Assembly (NCBI GenBank): GCA_036511675.1
Contig: DATCBU010000034.1
Coordinates: forward strand, 1 to 27,276
Length of the DNA stretch: 27,276 bases
From: Chersky-840 sp036511675
Lineage (GTDB): Bacteria; Actinomycetota; Acidimicrobiia; Acidimicrobiales; UBA8190
Direction of reading: 5' to 3'
Both the position numbers and the translations under genes were made by a program. The notes beneath the pieces were generated by a model. It was not told the DNA's origin and did not search any database. It was given only the letters and a program-made list of their open reading frames with translations. Positions 14,168-22,295 of the stretch are shown in pieces (the first letter of the stretch is position 1; every line of letters starts with the position of its first letter).

Positions 14168-14173
14168 TAACAT
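14168..14173 (+). promoter_or_regulatory. Candidate -10 element of the carboxyltransferase gene
   Basis: TAACAT is followed by eight bases and the GTG at 14182. There is no Shine-Dalgarno before that GTG, so a leaderless transcript starting at or next to it is plausible. No clear -35 is seen. The 101-bp gap (14081-14181) also has to hold the promoter of the divergent dehydrogenase gene, which I could not place. Confidence 0.35.
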
Positions 14174-14181
14174 GAGCGCCA

Positions 14182-15591
14182 GTGGCGACCGTGTCTCTGA
14201 CCCCCGGGTCCCAGGCGCGGGCATCTGCGGGTCCCGGGTCGGGCTGGGGCACGCAGGTCCCCCTGCGCACCCACGTCCCGGGCTCGGTACGCGCCAGCGT
14301 CGAGTCCCTGGAGGGCCGCACGGTGGTGGTGGCGCGCTCGGTCTCGGGACACCACCGCGGCGCGCTGACCCAGGACGACGGCGACACCATCGCCGAGGCG
14401 GCGCGGGTGGCGCTGGCCGAACGACTCCCCCTGGTAGTGGTCCTGGCGTCGTCGGGATCAGAGGTCTCCGAGGGAATCGACGCCCTGCACGGATGGGGGC
14501 GCGCCGCGGCGGCCATGGCGGCGTGCTCGGGGTCGGTCCCCGTCCTGGCCGCGGTGACCGGTGCGGCCATCTCGGGACCATCGCTTTTGCTCGGCCTCGC
14601 CGATGTCACGGTGATGACACCCGACGCCTTCGCCTTTGTGTCGGGCCCCGACGCGGTGGAGGGGTTCACCGGGATGCGGGTGGGCCTCCATGACCTCGGC
14701 GGCGCCGCCATGCACGCGCGCACGAGTGGGCTGTGCGCGCTGCTGGCCGCCGATGTCGACGCCGTGGACGGGCTGCTCGGGGCGGTGCTCGAGTACCTTC
14801 CCGACAACGCCGACGGGGAGCCGCCGCGGCTGCCCACCGACGATCCCACCGGTCGCGCCACGCCCGCGCTGCGGGAATTGGTCCCTGCCGCCGCATCCGC
14901 CTCGTATGACGTACGCGACGTGATCCGGGCCATGGTCGACGACGGCGACCTCCTGGAACTCCGCGCCGGATGGGCGTCGCATCTCGTCACGGCGCTGGCC
15001 AGTGTGGGCGGCATGCCCATCGGCGTGGTGGCCAACCAACCGCGCGTCCTGGCGGGCACCTTGGACATCCCGGCGTCGCAGAAAGGGGCGCGCTTCGTCC
15101 ACTTCTGCGACGCCTTCAACCTGCCGATCGTCACGCTCGTGGACACACCGGGGTTCCTCCCCGGCAAGGACCTGGAGTGGCGGGGGATGATCCGTCACGG
15201 GGCCGAGCTCGCCTTCGCCTATGCCGAGGCGAGCGTGCCGCGGGTGTGCATCGTGCTGCGCAAGGCCTACGGAGGGGCCTACATCGTCATGGACTCCAAG
15301 GGCATCGGCAACGACCTGTGCCTGGCCTGGCCGTCGGCCGAGATCGCCGTGATGGGAGCGCCCGGCGCCGTCCAGATCCTCAACCGCAACGCTGACGAGC
15401 ACGAGCGCCGGGTGCTCGAGGAGCAATACGACGCCGAGCTCCTCACACCCTGGGTGGCCGCTGAGCGGGGTTTCGTCGACGAGGTGATCGACCCCGCCGA
15501 GACCCGCCCGGCCCTGCACCGGGCCCTCGCCGTCTTGTCGTCGCGGCGCGAGTTCCTCCCCGAGCGAAAGCACGACGCCGGGCCCATGTGA
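14182..15591 (+). CDS. Acyl-CoA carboxylase carboxyltransferase (beta subunit-like)
   Basis: The 469-aa protein has two crotonase-like halves. The N-terminal half is shortened, with an oxyanion region near VTGAAISGPSLLLGLADV (about residues 125-142). The C-terminal half is well conserved: GTLDIPASQKGARFVHFCD, PIVTLVDTPGFLPG, the acidic-pocket helix GAELAFAYAEASVPRV, then RKAYGGAYIVM (second oxyanion loop) and AEIAVMGAPGAV. This family transfers carboxyl groups from carboxybiotin to acyl-CoA. Usual beta subunits are about 510-550 residues, so this one lacks some 50 residues, mostly N-terminal. No biotin carboxylase or biotin carrier gene is adjacent. The GTG at 14182 is supported by a candidate leaderless -10. 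A hairpin follows 15 bases after the stop. Confidence 0.85.
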   Translation: MATVSLTPGSQARASAGPGSGWGTQVPLRTHVPGSVRASVESLEGRTVVVARSVSGHHRGALTQDDGDTIAEAARVALAERLPLVVVLASSGSEVSEGIDALHGWGRAAAAMAACSGSVPVLAAVTGAAISGPSLLLGLADVTVMTPDAFAFVSGPDAVEGFTGMRVGLHDLGGAAMHARTSGLCALLAADVDAVDGLLGAVLEYLPDNADGEPPRLPTDDPTGRATPALRELVPAAASASYDVRDVIRAMVDDGDLLELRAGWASHLVTALASVGGMPIGVVANQPRVLAGTLDIPASQKGARFVHFCDAFNLPIVTLVDTPGFLPGKDLEWRGMIRHGAELAFAYAEASVPRVCIVLRKAYGGAYIVMDSKGIGNDLCLAWPSAEIAVMGAPGAVQILNRNADEHERRVLEEQYDAELLTPWVAAERGFVDEVIDPAETRPALHRALAVLSSRREFLPERKHDAGPM

Positions 15592-15605
15592 CCCCCGCCT
15601 GGACG

Positions 15606-15644
15606 GCCCTGCCTGGGAGGGCACGGTCCCGGCCCAGGCAGGGC
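15606..15644 (+). terminator. Hairpin terminator after the carboxyltransferase gene
   Basis: GCCCTGCCTGGG (15606-15617) pairs perfectly with CCCAGGCAGGGC (15633-15644) around a 15-base loop that contains a further GGG/CCC pairing. There is no T-run after it, as is common in G+C-rich actinobacteria. Its position 15 bases past the stop supports a terminator role. Confidence 0.65.
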
Positions 15645-15666
15645 GGGTATGGGTATTGGGAACGAG

Positions 15667-15695
15667 TTGATCCCTTGTTGGGGAGCGCGTTAGAA
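15667..15695 (+). promoter_or_regulatory. Possible promoter of the FtsH-like gene
   Basis: TTGATC (15667-15672) and TTAGAA (15690-15695) are separated by 17 bases. This stretch is less G+C-rich than its surroundings and lies about 80 bases before the ATG at 15778. The match at -10 is poor, so this is a weak call. Confidence 0.25.
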
Positions 15696-15777
15696 CGGAC
15701 GCGGAGAGTGGTGTGATTGCGCCAGAGCCCCCGCTTCGAACGGGACCAGGCTGGGCGCCGGGGGCGAGGCTGAGGGC

Positions 15778-17679
15778 ATGGGGAATCACGGGAACCGGGA
15801 AGACCGGCATCGGCTGCTGAAGGGTGGCGCCCAGACCGATGCGGTCGCAGCGCCATCAGACCTCGCTCCCGGGGACGACACCGACACGCGCGCCGCCGAC
15901 GCCCACGCCGCCGCCGTGCAGTCGCTCGGCCAGGCCGGTGTCATGGGTGTCACCACCGCCGATGTCGGGACACACCGCGAGCGGGTCCGCCAGAGCAAGC
16001 TGCGCCGGTTGGCACTGATCCTGACCCCCTTCGCCATCTGGTTCGTGGTGCGCGCCACGGTGCTGCACCGCGGGCCCTTCGGGTTCCCCCACATCCCGTC
16101 GGGGCTCACCCCCTATCTTCCGGGTTTCCTTCTCATCGTCATCCTGGGCTCGGTGATGGTTCTCCCGCTCCTCGGGGCGGGGCGCTCCCCGCACATCCTG
16201 TACCGACCCAATGAGATCGACGTCCACTTCGACGACGTGCGCGGCGCGCCCGTGGTCGTCGACGAGGTCGTGAAGACCCTCAACCTCTTTCTCGCCCACA
16301 AGACCTTCGCCGACCACATGGGGGGATCGGCCCGCCGGGCCATCCTGTTCGAGGGCCCACCGGGAACGGGCAAGACCTACATGGCCAAGGCCATGGCCGC
16401 CGAAGCCGGCGTGCCGTTCCTCTTCGTGTCGTCATCGGCGTTCCAGTCCATGTTCTACGGACAGACGAACCGCAAGATCCGCTCGTACTTCCGGGAGCTT
16501 CGCAAGTACGCCCGGCGGGAGGGCGGTGCGATCGGCTTCATCGAGGAGATCGACGCCATCGGCGGCGCCCGGGGCGGCATGGGCAACGGTCGCCACCACG
16601 ACGGTGTGGCCGGGGTCGTCAACGAGCTGCTGATCCAGCTCCAGTCCTTCGACCAGCCTCCGAAGTCGATCCGGCTGCGCGGCGCCTTGGTCGACTTCGT
16701 GAACAACTGGCTTCCCTCGGGTCGCCACTTCGACAAGCCCGCCAACCCGCCCGCCAACATCCTCGTGATCGGCGCCACCAACCGCGCCGCCGACCTCGAC
16801 CCCGCCCTCGTGCGCCCGGGCCGCTTCGACCGCTCCATCTACTTCGACCTGCCGTCGAAGTCGGGTCGGCGCGAGATCCTCGACTACTACCTGGCCAAGA
16901 AGGCCCATGACGCCGAGCTCGACGACCCGGCCAAGCGCGACACGCTGGCCGCCATGACCTTCGGGTACTCACCGGTCATGCTCGAGCACCTTCTCGACGA
17001 AGCGCTCGTGTGGGCACTGCGTCGGAACGCCACGGGGCTCGGATGGGACGACATCCAGCAGGCCAAGATGACCGAGGAGATCGGCCTGGCACAGCCCGTC
17101 GAGTACGTCGAAGCCGAACGTCGGACCATCGCCACCCACGAGTCGGGTCACGCCACGGTGGCATGGCTCGTCGGCAAGGGTCGCAAGATGGAGGTCCTCT
17201 CCATCGTGAAGCGCAAGGACGCCCTCGGGCTCCTGTCGCATTCCGAGGAGGAGGAGCGCTTCACCAAGACCCGCACCGAGATCGAGGCCCTCATCCAGAT
17301 CGCCTTCGGGGGCATGGTGGCCGAAGAGATGTTCTTCGGCGAGACGAGCTCGGGTGTGTCATCGGACCTCCAGGCCGCCACGGTGGCCGCCTGCCAAATG
17401 GTGGGAAGCCTGGGGATGGGGAGCACGCTTATCTCCTTCGCCGCGCTCGACATGCCGGGCAACATCGTCAGCAAGGTCACCGCCTTCGACTCCGGCCGCG
17501 AAGAAGTCGAGCGACTGTTGCGCGACGCCAAGGAAAGCGTCCGCACCATGCTCGAGGACAACCGCAACGTGATCGAGGCGCTGCGCGACTCGCTGCTCGA
17601 GCGCGACGAGCTCGTCGGCAAAGAGATCCTGGACGTGATCGCGTCGGCCGCGCCTATGCCGAGCGAGCTACCGGGCTGA
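15778..17679 (+). CDS. Divergent FtsH-like membrane AAA metalloprotease
   Basis: The 633-aa protein has a disordered N-terminal tail (about 1-65), two predicted transmembrane helices (about 77-95 and 115-134) and a AAA ATPase module. The latter shows Walker A GPPGTGKT (193-200), a pore-loop region with FYG, a Walker B region GFIEEIDAIG (about 253-262) and the second region of homology GATNRAADLDPALVRPGRFDR. A zinc protease domain follows with HESGH (454-458) and a third-ligand Asp near 530 (SGVSSDLQAAT). FtsH degrades misfolded or unassembled membrane proteins. Oddities are a loop of only about 20 residues between the two helices instead of the usual large extracytoplasmic domain, Glu for the first Walker B Asp, and an insertion before the SRH (about 295-325). 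The ATG follows GAGGGC. Confidence 0.85.
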   Translation: MGNHGNREDRHRLLKGGAQTDAVAAPSDLAPGDDTDTRAADAHAAAVQSLGQAGVMGVTTADVGTHRERVRQSKLRRLALILTPFAIWFVVRATVLHRGPFGFPHIPSGLTPYLPGFLLIVILGSVMVLPLLGAGRSPHILYRPNEIDVHFDDVRGAPVVVDEVVKTLNLFLAHKTFADHMGGSARRAILFEGPPGTGKTYMAKAMAAEAGVPFLFVSSSAFQSMFYGQTNRKIRSYFRELRKYARREGGAIGFIEEIDAIGGARGGMGNGRHHDGVAGVVNELLIQLQSFDQPPKSIRLRGALVDFVNNWLPSGRHFDKPANPPANILVIGATNRAADLDPALVRPGRFDRSIYFDLPSKSGRREILDYYLAKKAHDAELDDPAKRDTLAAMTFGYSPVMLEHLLDEALVWALRRNATGLGWDDIQQAKMTEEIGLAQPVEYVEAERRTIATHESGHATVAWLVGKGRKMEVLSIVKRKDALGLLSHSEEEERFTKTRTEIEALIQIAFGGMVAEEMFFGETSSGVSSDLQAATVAACQMVGSLGMGSTLISFAALDMPGNIVSKVTAFDSGREEVERLLRDAKESVRTMLEDNRNVIEALRDSLLERDELVGKEILDVIASAAPMPSELPG

Positions 17680-17745
17680 CGAGTCACACAGTCCGACTCG
17701 GCATACGGAGTTGGTTGTCCATCGCCCCGTCCGGGGCATAGACGC

Positions 17746-17784
17746 GACGATGGCCCCCGCCGAAGCGAGGTCCATCGTCTTTCT
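17746..17784 (+). terminator. Intrinsic terminator of the FtsH-like gene
   Basis: GACGATGG (17746-17753) pairs with CCATCGTC (17772-17779), with inner pairing that includes CGC-CGAA-GCG, and is followed by TTTCTT. It lies 66 bases past the stop. A smaller hairpin, GCCCC-GTCC-GGGGC without a T-tract, lies just before it at 17724-17737. Confidence 0.65.
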
Positions 17785-17796
17785 TAACTGTCCTCA

Positions 17797-17820
17797 GCGA
17801 CTCAGCACCAGGCTGAGCGC
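17797..17820 (-). terminator. Possible terminator hairpin of pilA
   Basis: GCG-a-CTCAGC pairs with GCTGAG-CGC around the loop ACCAG, a nine-pair stem with one bulged base. It lies about 20 bases past the pilA stop on the minus strand. No T-tract follows it in that direction. Confidence 0.4.
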
Positions 17821-17838
17821 TTCAGATGGTGGTACCGA

Positions 17839-18510
17839 TCAGTTCCCGGCAGGAGCAGCGGAGTAGCTGACTCCCCACTTGAAGGCGACAGACGTCTGCG
17901 ACGGGTACCCGGCGTTGCATGCGGCCTGAGCGGCGGCACCGGTCTTCATGCCGTAGAACACGCCGGCCGTGGTTGCAAATTGCGGCGCATGCCCGGCGAT
18001 GGAGAACGGAACTCCCGAGTCACCGACCAATGTCGACGGGGTGGACTCGAGATCCACCGCGTACCAGCACGTCGTGGTCTTGGCGCTGTAGACCGCCAGC
18101 TCCACGCCCTGGGAGTCGTTGCCGGCCGACGAGTCGACGACCTTGACGCTGACGCAGTTGCCGGGACTCGTGTTGCACGCCGTGTTGTCGACCCAGGCGA
18201 ACTCCGGCGCGGAGCCCAGGAACTCGTTAACAGCCGTCATAGGGGTGTTGGCAGTCTGGTTGTAGCTGGCCGAGTTCTGATACAGGGCCTTGACCTCGGT
18301 CAGCGCGTTGGTCAGGTTCGACTGCGCAGCGCGGTCTCCGGCCGAGTTGGCAACCCCGAGGAACGTGGGGATGGCGATGGCGAGCAGGATGGCGATGATC
18401 AACAGGACCACCATGAGCTCGATCAGGGTGAAGCCGGCTTCAGCCGCCCCGTCTCCCTCGATCTCCTGCATACGTGTCTCACGCAGTCGCGTGAGCATGG
18501 ACTTGAGCAT
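17839..18510 (-). CDS. pilA: Type IV major pilin PilA
   Basis: The 223-aa prepilin has a 26-residue leader ending in Gly26 and a classic type III signal, AGFTLIELMVVLLIIAILLA. Processing before Phe27 would leave Glu at position 5 of the mature protein. The mature part is about 197 residues, Ser/Thr/Ala-rich, with Cys in the CNTSPGNC loop, CWYAVDLES and AACNAGYPS, which could form disulfides. The ATG at 18510 follows GGGAGGA. It is the last gene of the pil cluster, 121 bases after pilO, long enough for its own promoter although I could not identify one. A class III signal with this strong consensus makes the call firm; no prepilin peptidase gene is in the window. Confidence 0.93.
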   Translation of the reverse strand: MLKSMLTRLRETRMQEIEGDGAAEAGFTLIELMVVLLIIAILLAIAIPTFLGVANSAGDRAAQSNLTNALTEVKALYQNSASYNQTANTPMTAVNEFLGSAPEFAWVDNTACNTSPGNCVSVKVVDSSAGNDSQGVELAVYSAKTTTCWYAVDLESTPSTLVGDSGVPFSIAGHAPQFATTAGVFYGMKTGAAAQAACNAGYPSQTSVAFKWGVSYSAAPAGN

Positions 18511-18631
18511 GGACTTCCTCCCTTAATGTGCAATGGCTATCGGAACAACTATCGGCCGTGCTGCACAGCTCCTTTAGGGCGTTGAGCAGATTTCCCCAAT
18601 GACCGAACAATGGGATTGGACTTCCCGGTGC

Positions 18632-19252
18632 TCAGTGGGAGTCGGCCGTGGTGGCGGCGGCACAGACGTTCTGCTGCCCGGAGCTGTAGTAGATGTTGCC
18701 GGTCAGATCCAGGGTGTAGCCGGTCGTGGCGGGGTTGATCGTTGCACCCCCGGTGGCGATGGCGCCCCCGTTGATCGTGATGCTGGTGACCGTGAACAGC
18801 CGCGGGAATGTGTCCAGGCCCTTCAAGAAGGCGGACATCTGGCCATAGGTTCCCGTCAGAGTGAACGTCACGACAACCGGATTGGCCCCGCCCTTTGCTG
18901 TCGCTGTCGCAGCCTGGGTGACGCTGATGCTGGGCGTGTTGGGGTCACCGCTGGCGACCGCGAGCGCGGTCACCTGGTTGAAGAAGCTGTCCACACTCGG
19001 TGTCCCGGGGATCTCGCCGAGATCCTTCGACAGAGCCTGGCAATTGGACACCAGATGGGCCTTGGCCGCCTTGAGCGTCGTGAGCTCGGTTTGGAGATGC
19101 ATTTGCTGCGATTCGAGCTGCGTCTGCTGGGCGTGAAGACTCGAGAGCTTGCTCCCCTCGGGTGAGATCCACGCCACCAAGACGATGAGGGCGAGGACGA
19201 GAGCACCGACGCCGGTGAGGATCGGGATTCGGTACCGCTTGATCTGGTCCAT
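18632..19252 (-). CDS. pilO: Type IV pilus alignment protein PilO
   Basis: The 206-aa bitopic protein has a short cytoplasmic tail (MDQIKRYR), one membrane helix (about residues 10-29), a coiled-coil segment rich in Gln and Leu (about 35-70) and a C-terminal alpha/beta domain. Phrases such as VVVTFTLTGTYGQMSAFLKGLDTFPRLFTV are typical of the PilO ferredoxin-like fold. With PilM and PilN it forms the inner-membrane alignment complex of the pilus machine. The ATG at 19252 overlaps the pilM-pilN stop as TAATG, so the two are coupled. Context makes the identity secure. Confidence 0.88.
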   Translation of the reverse strand: MDQIKRYRIPILTGVGALVLALIVLVAWISPEGSKLSSLHAQQTQLESQQMHLQTELTTLKAAKAHLVSNCQALSKDLGEIPGTPSVDSFFNQVTALAVASGDPNTPSISVTQAATATAKGGANPVVVTFTLTGTYGQMSAFLKGLDTFPRLFTVTSITINGGAIATGGATINPATTGYTLDLTGNIYYSSGQQNVCAAATTADSH

Positions 19253-20958
19253 TAGAAGCCTGCGTTCTTGATCAGGTTGGACGTGGGCAACAGCCACAGC
19301 GTCGAGGAGAACGTGACGCTGGTATTCGCTCCGGCCACCGGCGTGTTGGCAACCGAGCTCACACCGGGCGGGCTGAACATCGGGGACGCCGTGAGGTTGT
19401 CGATCCACAAGGCCACGGGGTCGAAGTGTGCCGAAATCGGGAAGTTCCCCGACAATCCCATCGACAGGGACCCGATGGATCCGGCCACCGGCGTCGAACT
19501 GGCGGAAGACGCCGTTGCCGTCGTGCTGGCGGTGGCTGCTCCCGCCGTCAGGCCGGAGCCCGTGAACGTGTTGACGCTCAACCCCGTCGGAATGCGGCTA
19601 CCGAGCTGGGCGACCACAGCCGACCAGTCGACGGCTGTGCTCCCGAGCGTGGTGACTTGGGTCTTGGCCACTCGAAGCTCGTTGTTGATGGCCACGACCT
19701 TGTCGTACTTCGGGATCTGGGCGTTGAGCCCGGCCACCGCGCTGTGGAGGTTGCTCACACCGTTCTGGGCACTGTGCACCTGCAGGAATCGGCCGGCGCT
19801 GGCGGCCACAAGCAGAAGCACGACCACACCGGCAGCCACGAACGCCTTGCGGGCCACCTGGCGCTCGAAGGCGCGCTGGGTAACCTCGGGCGGCACCAGA
19901 TTGAACTTCTTGACCGACGGGTTCGGCTCAGGGAGCGCCAGACCGATGGGAGTGGCCAGCACCGGTTCGATGCTCGCCGCCTGTTCGGGATCGAGGTCGA
20001 TCTTCGACAGGTCGAGTCGCTCCAAGGGTGACACGTGCTCGACGGGAATGCGGACCTGGGCCCGCAGTTCCTTGACCAGACCCCGCAGGCGGGCCCCTCC
20101 GCCAGTAAGGAGCACTCTGGCGATAGGTGCACGACCGGGAAGGGTGGCGAAGTACTGGACCGAGTTCCGGATCTCCCCCACCAGCTCGGCGATGGCCGGC
20201 TGCACGGCGCTCTCGGCTGAGGTCACTTGGGCGGAGACTTCGCCGAGACGACGCTTGATGCCTTCGGCGTCGATCAGCGGGAGGTCGAGCGCGGAGGCCA
20301 CCGCCGCGGTGGCGGCATTTCCCCCCGTGCCGATGGTCCGGACGAACTGGGGGCGTCCGTGTTGATGGACGACCACGACCGTCAGACCGGCCCCGATGGA
20401 GACGATGGCCTCGGGGCGCTCGGCGGCCACCGAAGGGTCGCCGAGGGCGCGCACCAGGGCCGACGACACGAGGTCGACGCCTTCGACGATGAGGCCGGCC
20501 TGCTCGGCCGCCTTGACCACGCCTTCCACCAGATCGCGATGGGCGGCGGCCACCAACACCCGTCGGGTCTTGGTGCCGTCGGATGCGGTGTTGTCGGACA
20601 GGACCTGCGCGGAGAGGATCGTCTTGTCGGGCGGGAAGGGGATGACCTCTTCGGACTGGAAGCGCACGGCGCTGTCAACGTCTTCGTCGGGCACCCAGGG
20701 CAGGTCGAGCTCGCGCGTGATGGCGCGCAAGCCGGCGATGCCGACCACGACCGATTTGGACTGGAATTTCCCGTTCTGCCACAGGCGGGCGATGGCGTCC
20801 GATACGGCGGAGAGATCCTGCACCTCACCGTCGACAATGGCACCCGGGGGCAGGCCGACTTGCCCGAAGGCAACGAGCACCGGGGCTCCGGATCCGAACT
20901 CGAGCTCGGCGGCGCGCACCGCGCTCGTGCCGATGTCAAGTCCTACTACCTGTGCCAT
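19252..20958 (-). CDS. PilM-PilN fusion protein of the type IV pilus
   Basis: This 568-aa protein joins two normally separate pilus proteins. Residues 1-345 are PilM, an actin-like ATP-binding protein: MAQVVGLDIGTSAVRAAELE at the N-terminus, the phosphate-type motif IVSIGAGLTVVVVHQHGRP, and LLTGGGARLRGL near 282-294. Residues 346-568 are PilN: a cytoplasmic FNLVPPEV motif (352-359, the equivalent of the INLLP motif that docks into PilM), a membrane helix (about 372-391), a short coiled coil and a Ser/Thr/Ala-rich periplasmic-type domain. The frame is continuous, with no stop, ribosome-binding site or Met at the junction (ALPEPNPSVKKFNLVP). The ATG at 20958 follows AGGAGA. It lies 16 bases after the polytopic membrane protein gene and is coupled to pilO. 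Confidence 0.9.
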   Translation of the reverse strand: MAQVVGLDIGTSAVRAAELEFGSGAPVLVAFGQVGLPPGAIVDGEVQDLSAVSDAIARLWQNGKFQSKSVVVGIAGLRAITRELDLPWVPDEDVDSAVRFQSEEVIPFPPDKTILSAQVLSDNTASDGTKTRRVLVAAAHRDLVEGVVKAAEQAGLIVEGVDLVSSALVRALGDPSVAAERPEAIVSIGAGLTVVVVHQHGRPQFVRTIGTGGNAATAAVASALDLPLIDAEGIKRRLGEVSAQVTSAESAVQPAIAELVGEIRNSVQYFATLPGRAPIARVLLTGGGARLRGLVKELRAQVRIPVEHVSPLERLDLSKIDLDPEQAASIEPVLATPIGLALPEPNPSVKKFNLVPPEVTQRAFERQVARKAFVAAGVVVLLLVAASAGRFLQVHSAQNGVSNLHSAVAGLNAQIPKYDKVVAINNELRVAKTQVTTLGSTAVDWSAVVAQLGSRIPTGLSVNTFTGSGLTAGAATASTTATASSASSTPVAGSIGSLSMGLSGNFPISAHFDPVALWIDNLTASPMFSPPGVSSVANTPVAGANTSVTFSSTLWLLPTSNLIKNAGF

Positions 20959-20974
20959 GTCGCCGATCTCCTGG

Positions 20975-22267
20975 TCACGGTTTTGCCCCCACGAGTACGG
21001 GGGGATGGTCACGAACGGGCATTACATCCGCCATGCGTGTAGTTATCGGCAGGGAGCCCCGACGCCTTGACGGAATACCCATGGCGAGTAGCAGGAGGAT
21101 GCCAGCGTTCACGATCCCCCACCACGCCCACTCACCGAGGTGAGATTCGCTACAGACCGTGACGCCCACAGCCGCGGCGAGGCCCACCACCCAGTGCCAA
21201 GGGGAGCCTCGCATCACCAAGACCAGCCCGACGGCGAGTACGGGCCAGACATAGAACGAGACCATGACCGATTCGGTGAAGCACCTCAGGGCCAACGCGA
21301 ATGCGACCGCCAGCGCGATCATCTCGGGGCGGTCCCGCCACCGTCGCGAGATCCACCCAGTGGCACAAGCGAGGACCACGGCAACGACGCGCCCGGGGCC
21401 AGCGGCAACGCTTAGTGCATGGCCCGATCCCCCCAATCTGGGGGCCAGAGACGTCCACGGAGTCCGGTGATCGATGTTGGGGAAGTTGGGCTGGTCGACA
21501 AGAGCACGGGCAGTGACATGGAACTCGGCCGCGAGAGGGGTGGCGAGCAACAGCATCGCCGGAAGCGTCACCCGGACGAGCAAGGGGAGGGCCCGGCTCT
21601 TCCCGGCCAAGGCCAGGATCACGGGCAGCATGAGGACGACGACGGGCTGCGTCGCCACCGCCGCTCCGAAGAGCCACCCCGCCCCGTTCCACCGGCCGTC
21701 GAGGGCGAGCACCAACGCGTAGATGGCCAGTGCCACCGCCACGGCGTCTTCGGGGTGACCCCACATCACCGACACGTTCCACAGCACGACACCTTCGGCG
21801 ACACACAACAGCCTTCGCCGCCCCCGACCCACGCCCAGCCGCTCGGCCAGCGCGTCACAGGCGAAGATGGCACTGCAGCTCATCAGGATCTCGTAGGGAC
21901 CGAGAACGAGCCACGCCGTGGGATGGAGAAGGATGTACGGAAAGCTCTCGGACATGCCGAAGGTACCCGTCAGCATCGCGACGGGGGCGAACAGAAGAAG
22001 GATCCCGGGAAAGGTCACAAGCCCTGTGCCCGCTCCATAGATGTTTCCGAGATCGCCCCATCCGATAAAATGGGCGGAACGATACGCACCCCAGATATCC
22101 CAGGGGACGAGCCAGCCGTGCGTGTGACGGACCAAGGGTGCCCACAGCAGGCAGAACGCCATCCCCGTTGCCAACGACACTACGGTGACACCGATTGGCC
22201 ACGAGTGACGACGCAAGCCTGTCGCCATTCGGTGACCCATGGGGTCGTCGACAATAGAAGTGGGCAT
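20975..22267 (-). CDS. Polytopic membrane protein, possibly a GT-C type glycosyltransferase
   Basis: The 430-aa protein has about ten hydrophobic helices. After the first helix comes a loop with VPWDIWGAYRSAHF, in the place where GT-C glycosyltransferases such as the GT87/DUF2029 group carry a catalytic Asp; Asp57 is the candidate. Another loop reads VSVMWGHPEDAVAVALA, which also resembles that group. No soluble domain follows. It sits inside the pil cluster, 28 bases after pilC and 16 before pilM-pilN, so it is likely cotranscribed. A role in pilin or envelope glycosylation is inference. The ATG at 22267 is chosen; a TTG at 22276 would add three residues. Confidence 0.7.
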   Translation of the reverse strand: MPTSIVDDPMGHRMATGLRRHSWPIGVTVVSLATGMAFCLLWAPLVRHTHGWLVPWDIWGAYRSAHFIGWGDLGNIYGAGTGLVTFPGILLLFAPVAMLTGTFGMSESFPYILLHPTAWLVLGPYEILMSCSAIFACDALAERLGVGRGRRRLLCVAEGVVLWNVSVMWGHPEDAVAVALAIYALVLALDGRWNGAGWLFGAAVATQPVVVLMLPVILALAGKSRALPLLVRVTLPAMLLLATPLAAEFHVTARALVDQPNFPNIDHRTPWTSLAPRLGGSGHALSVAAGPGRVVAVVLACATGWISRRWRDRPEMIALAVAFALALRCFTESVMVSFYVWPVLAVGLVLVMRGSPWHWVVGLAAAVGVTVCSESHLGEWAWWGIVNAGILLLLAMGIPSRRRGSLPITTRMADVMPVRDHPPVLVGAKP

Positions 22268-22295
22268 CGAACTCAAGCTCTTGCAGGAGAGCGGC

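Noticed and set aside
15667..15777. A small RNA or riboswitch before the FtsH-like gene
   Set aside because: Only a weak promoter-like pair is visible and no conserved structured element was recognised; the hairpin upstream belongs to the preceding gene's terminator.
18511..18631. A promoter for pilA in the gap after pilO
   Set aside because: The length suggests one, but no hexamer pair with proper spacing was convincing, so none is annotated.
19880..19930. A frameshift or assembly error joining pilM and pilN
   Set aside because: The frame is continuous with normal codon use on both sides and a plausible linker, and there is no buried stop or start at the junction; it is reported as a real fusion, still worth confirming.
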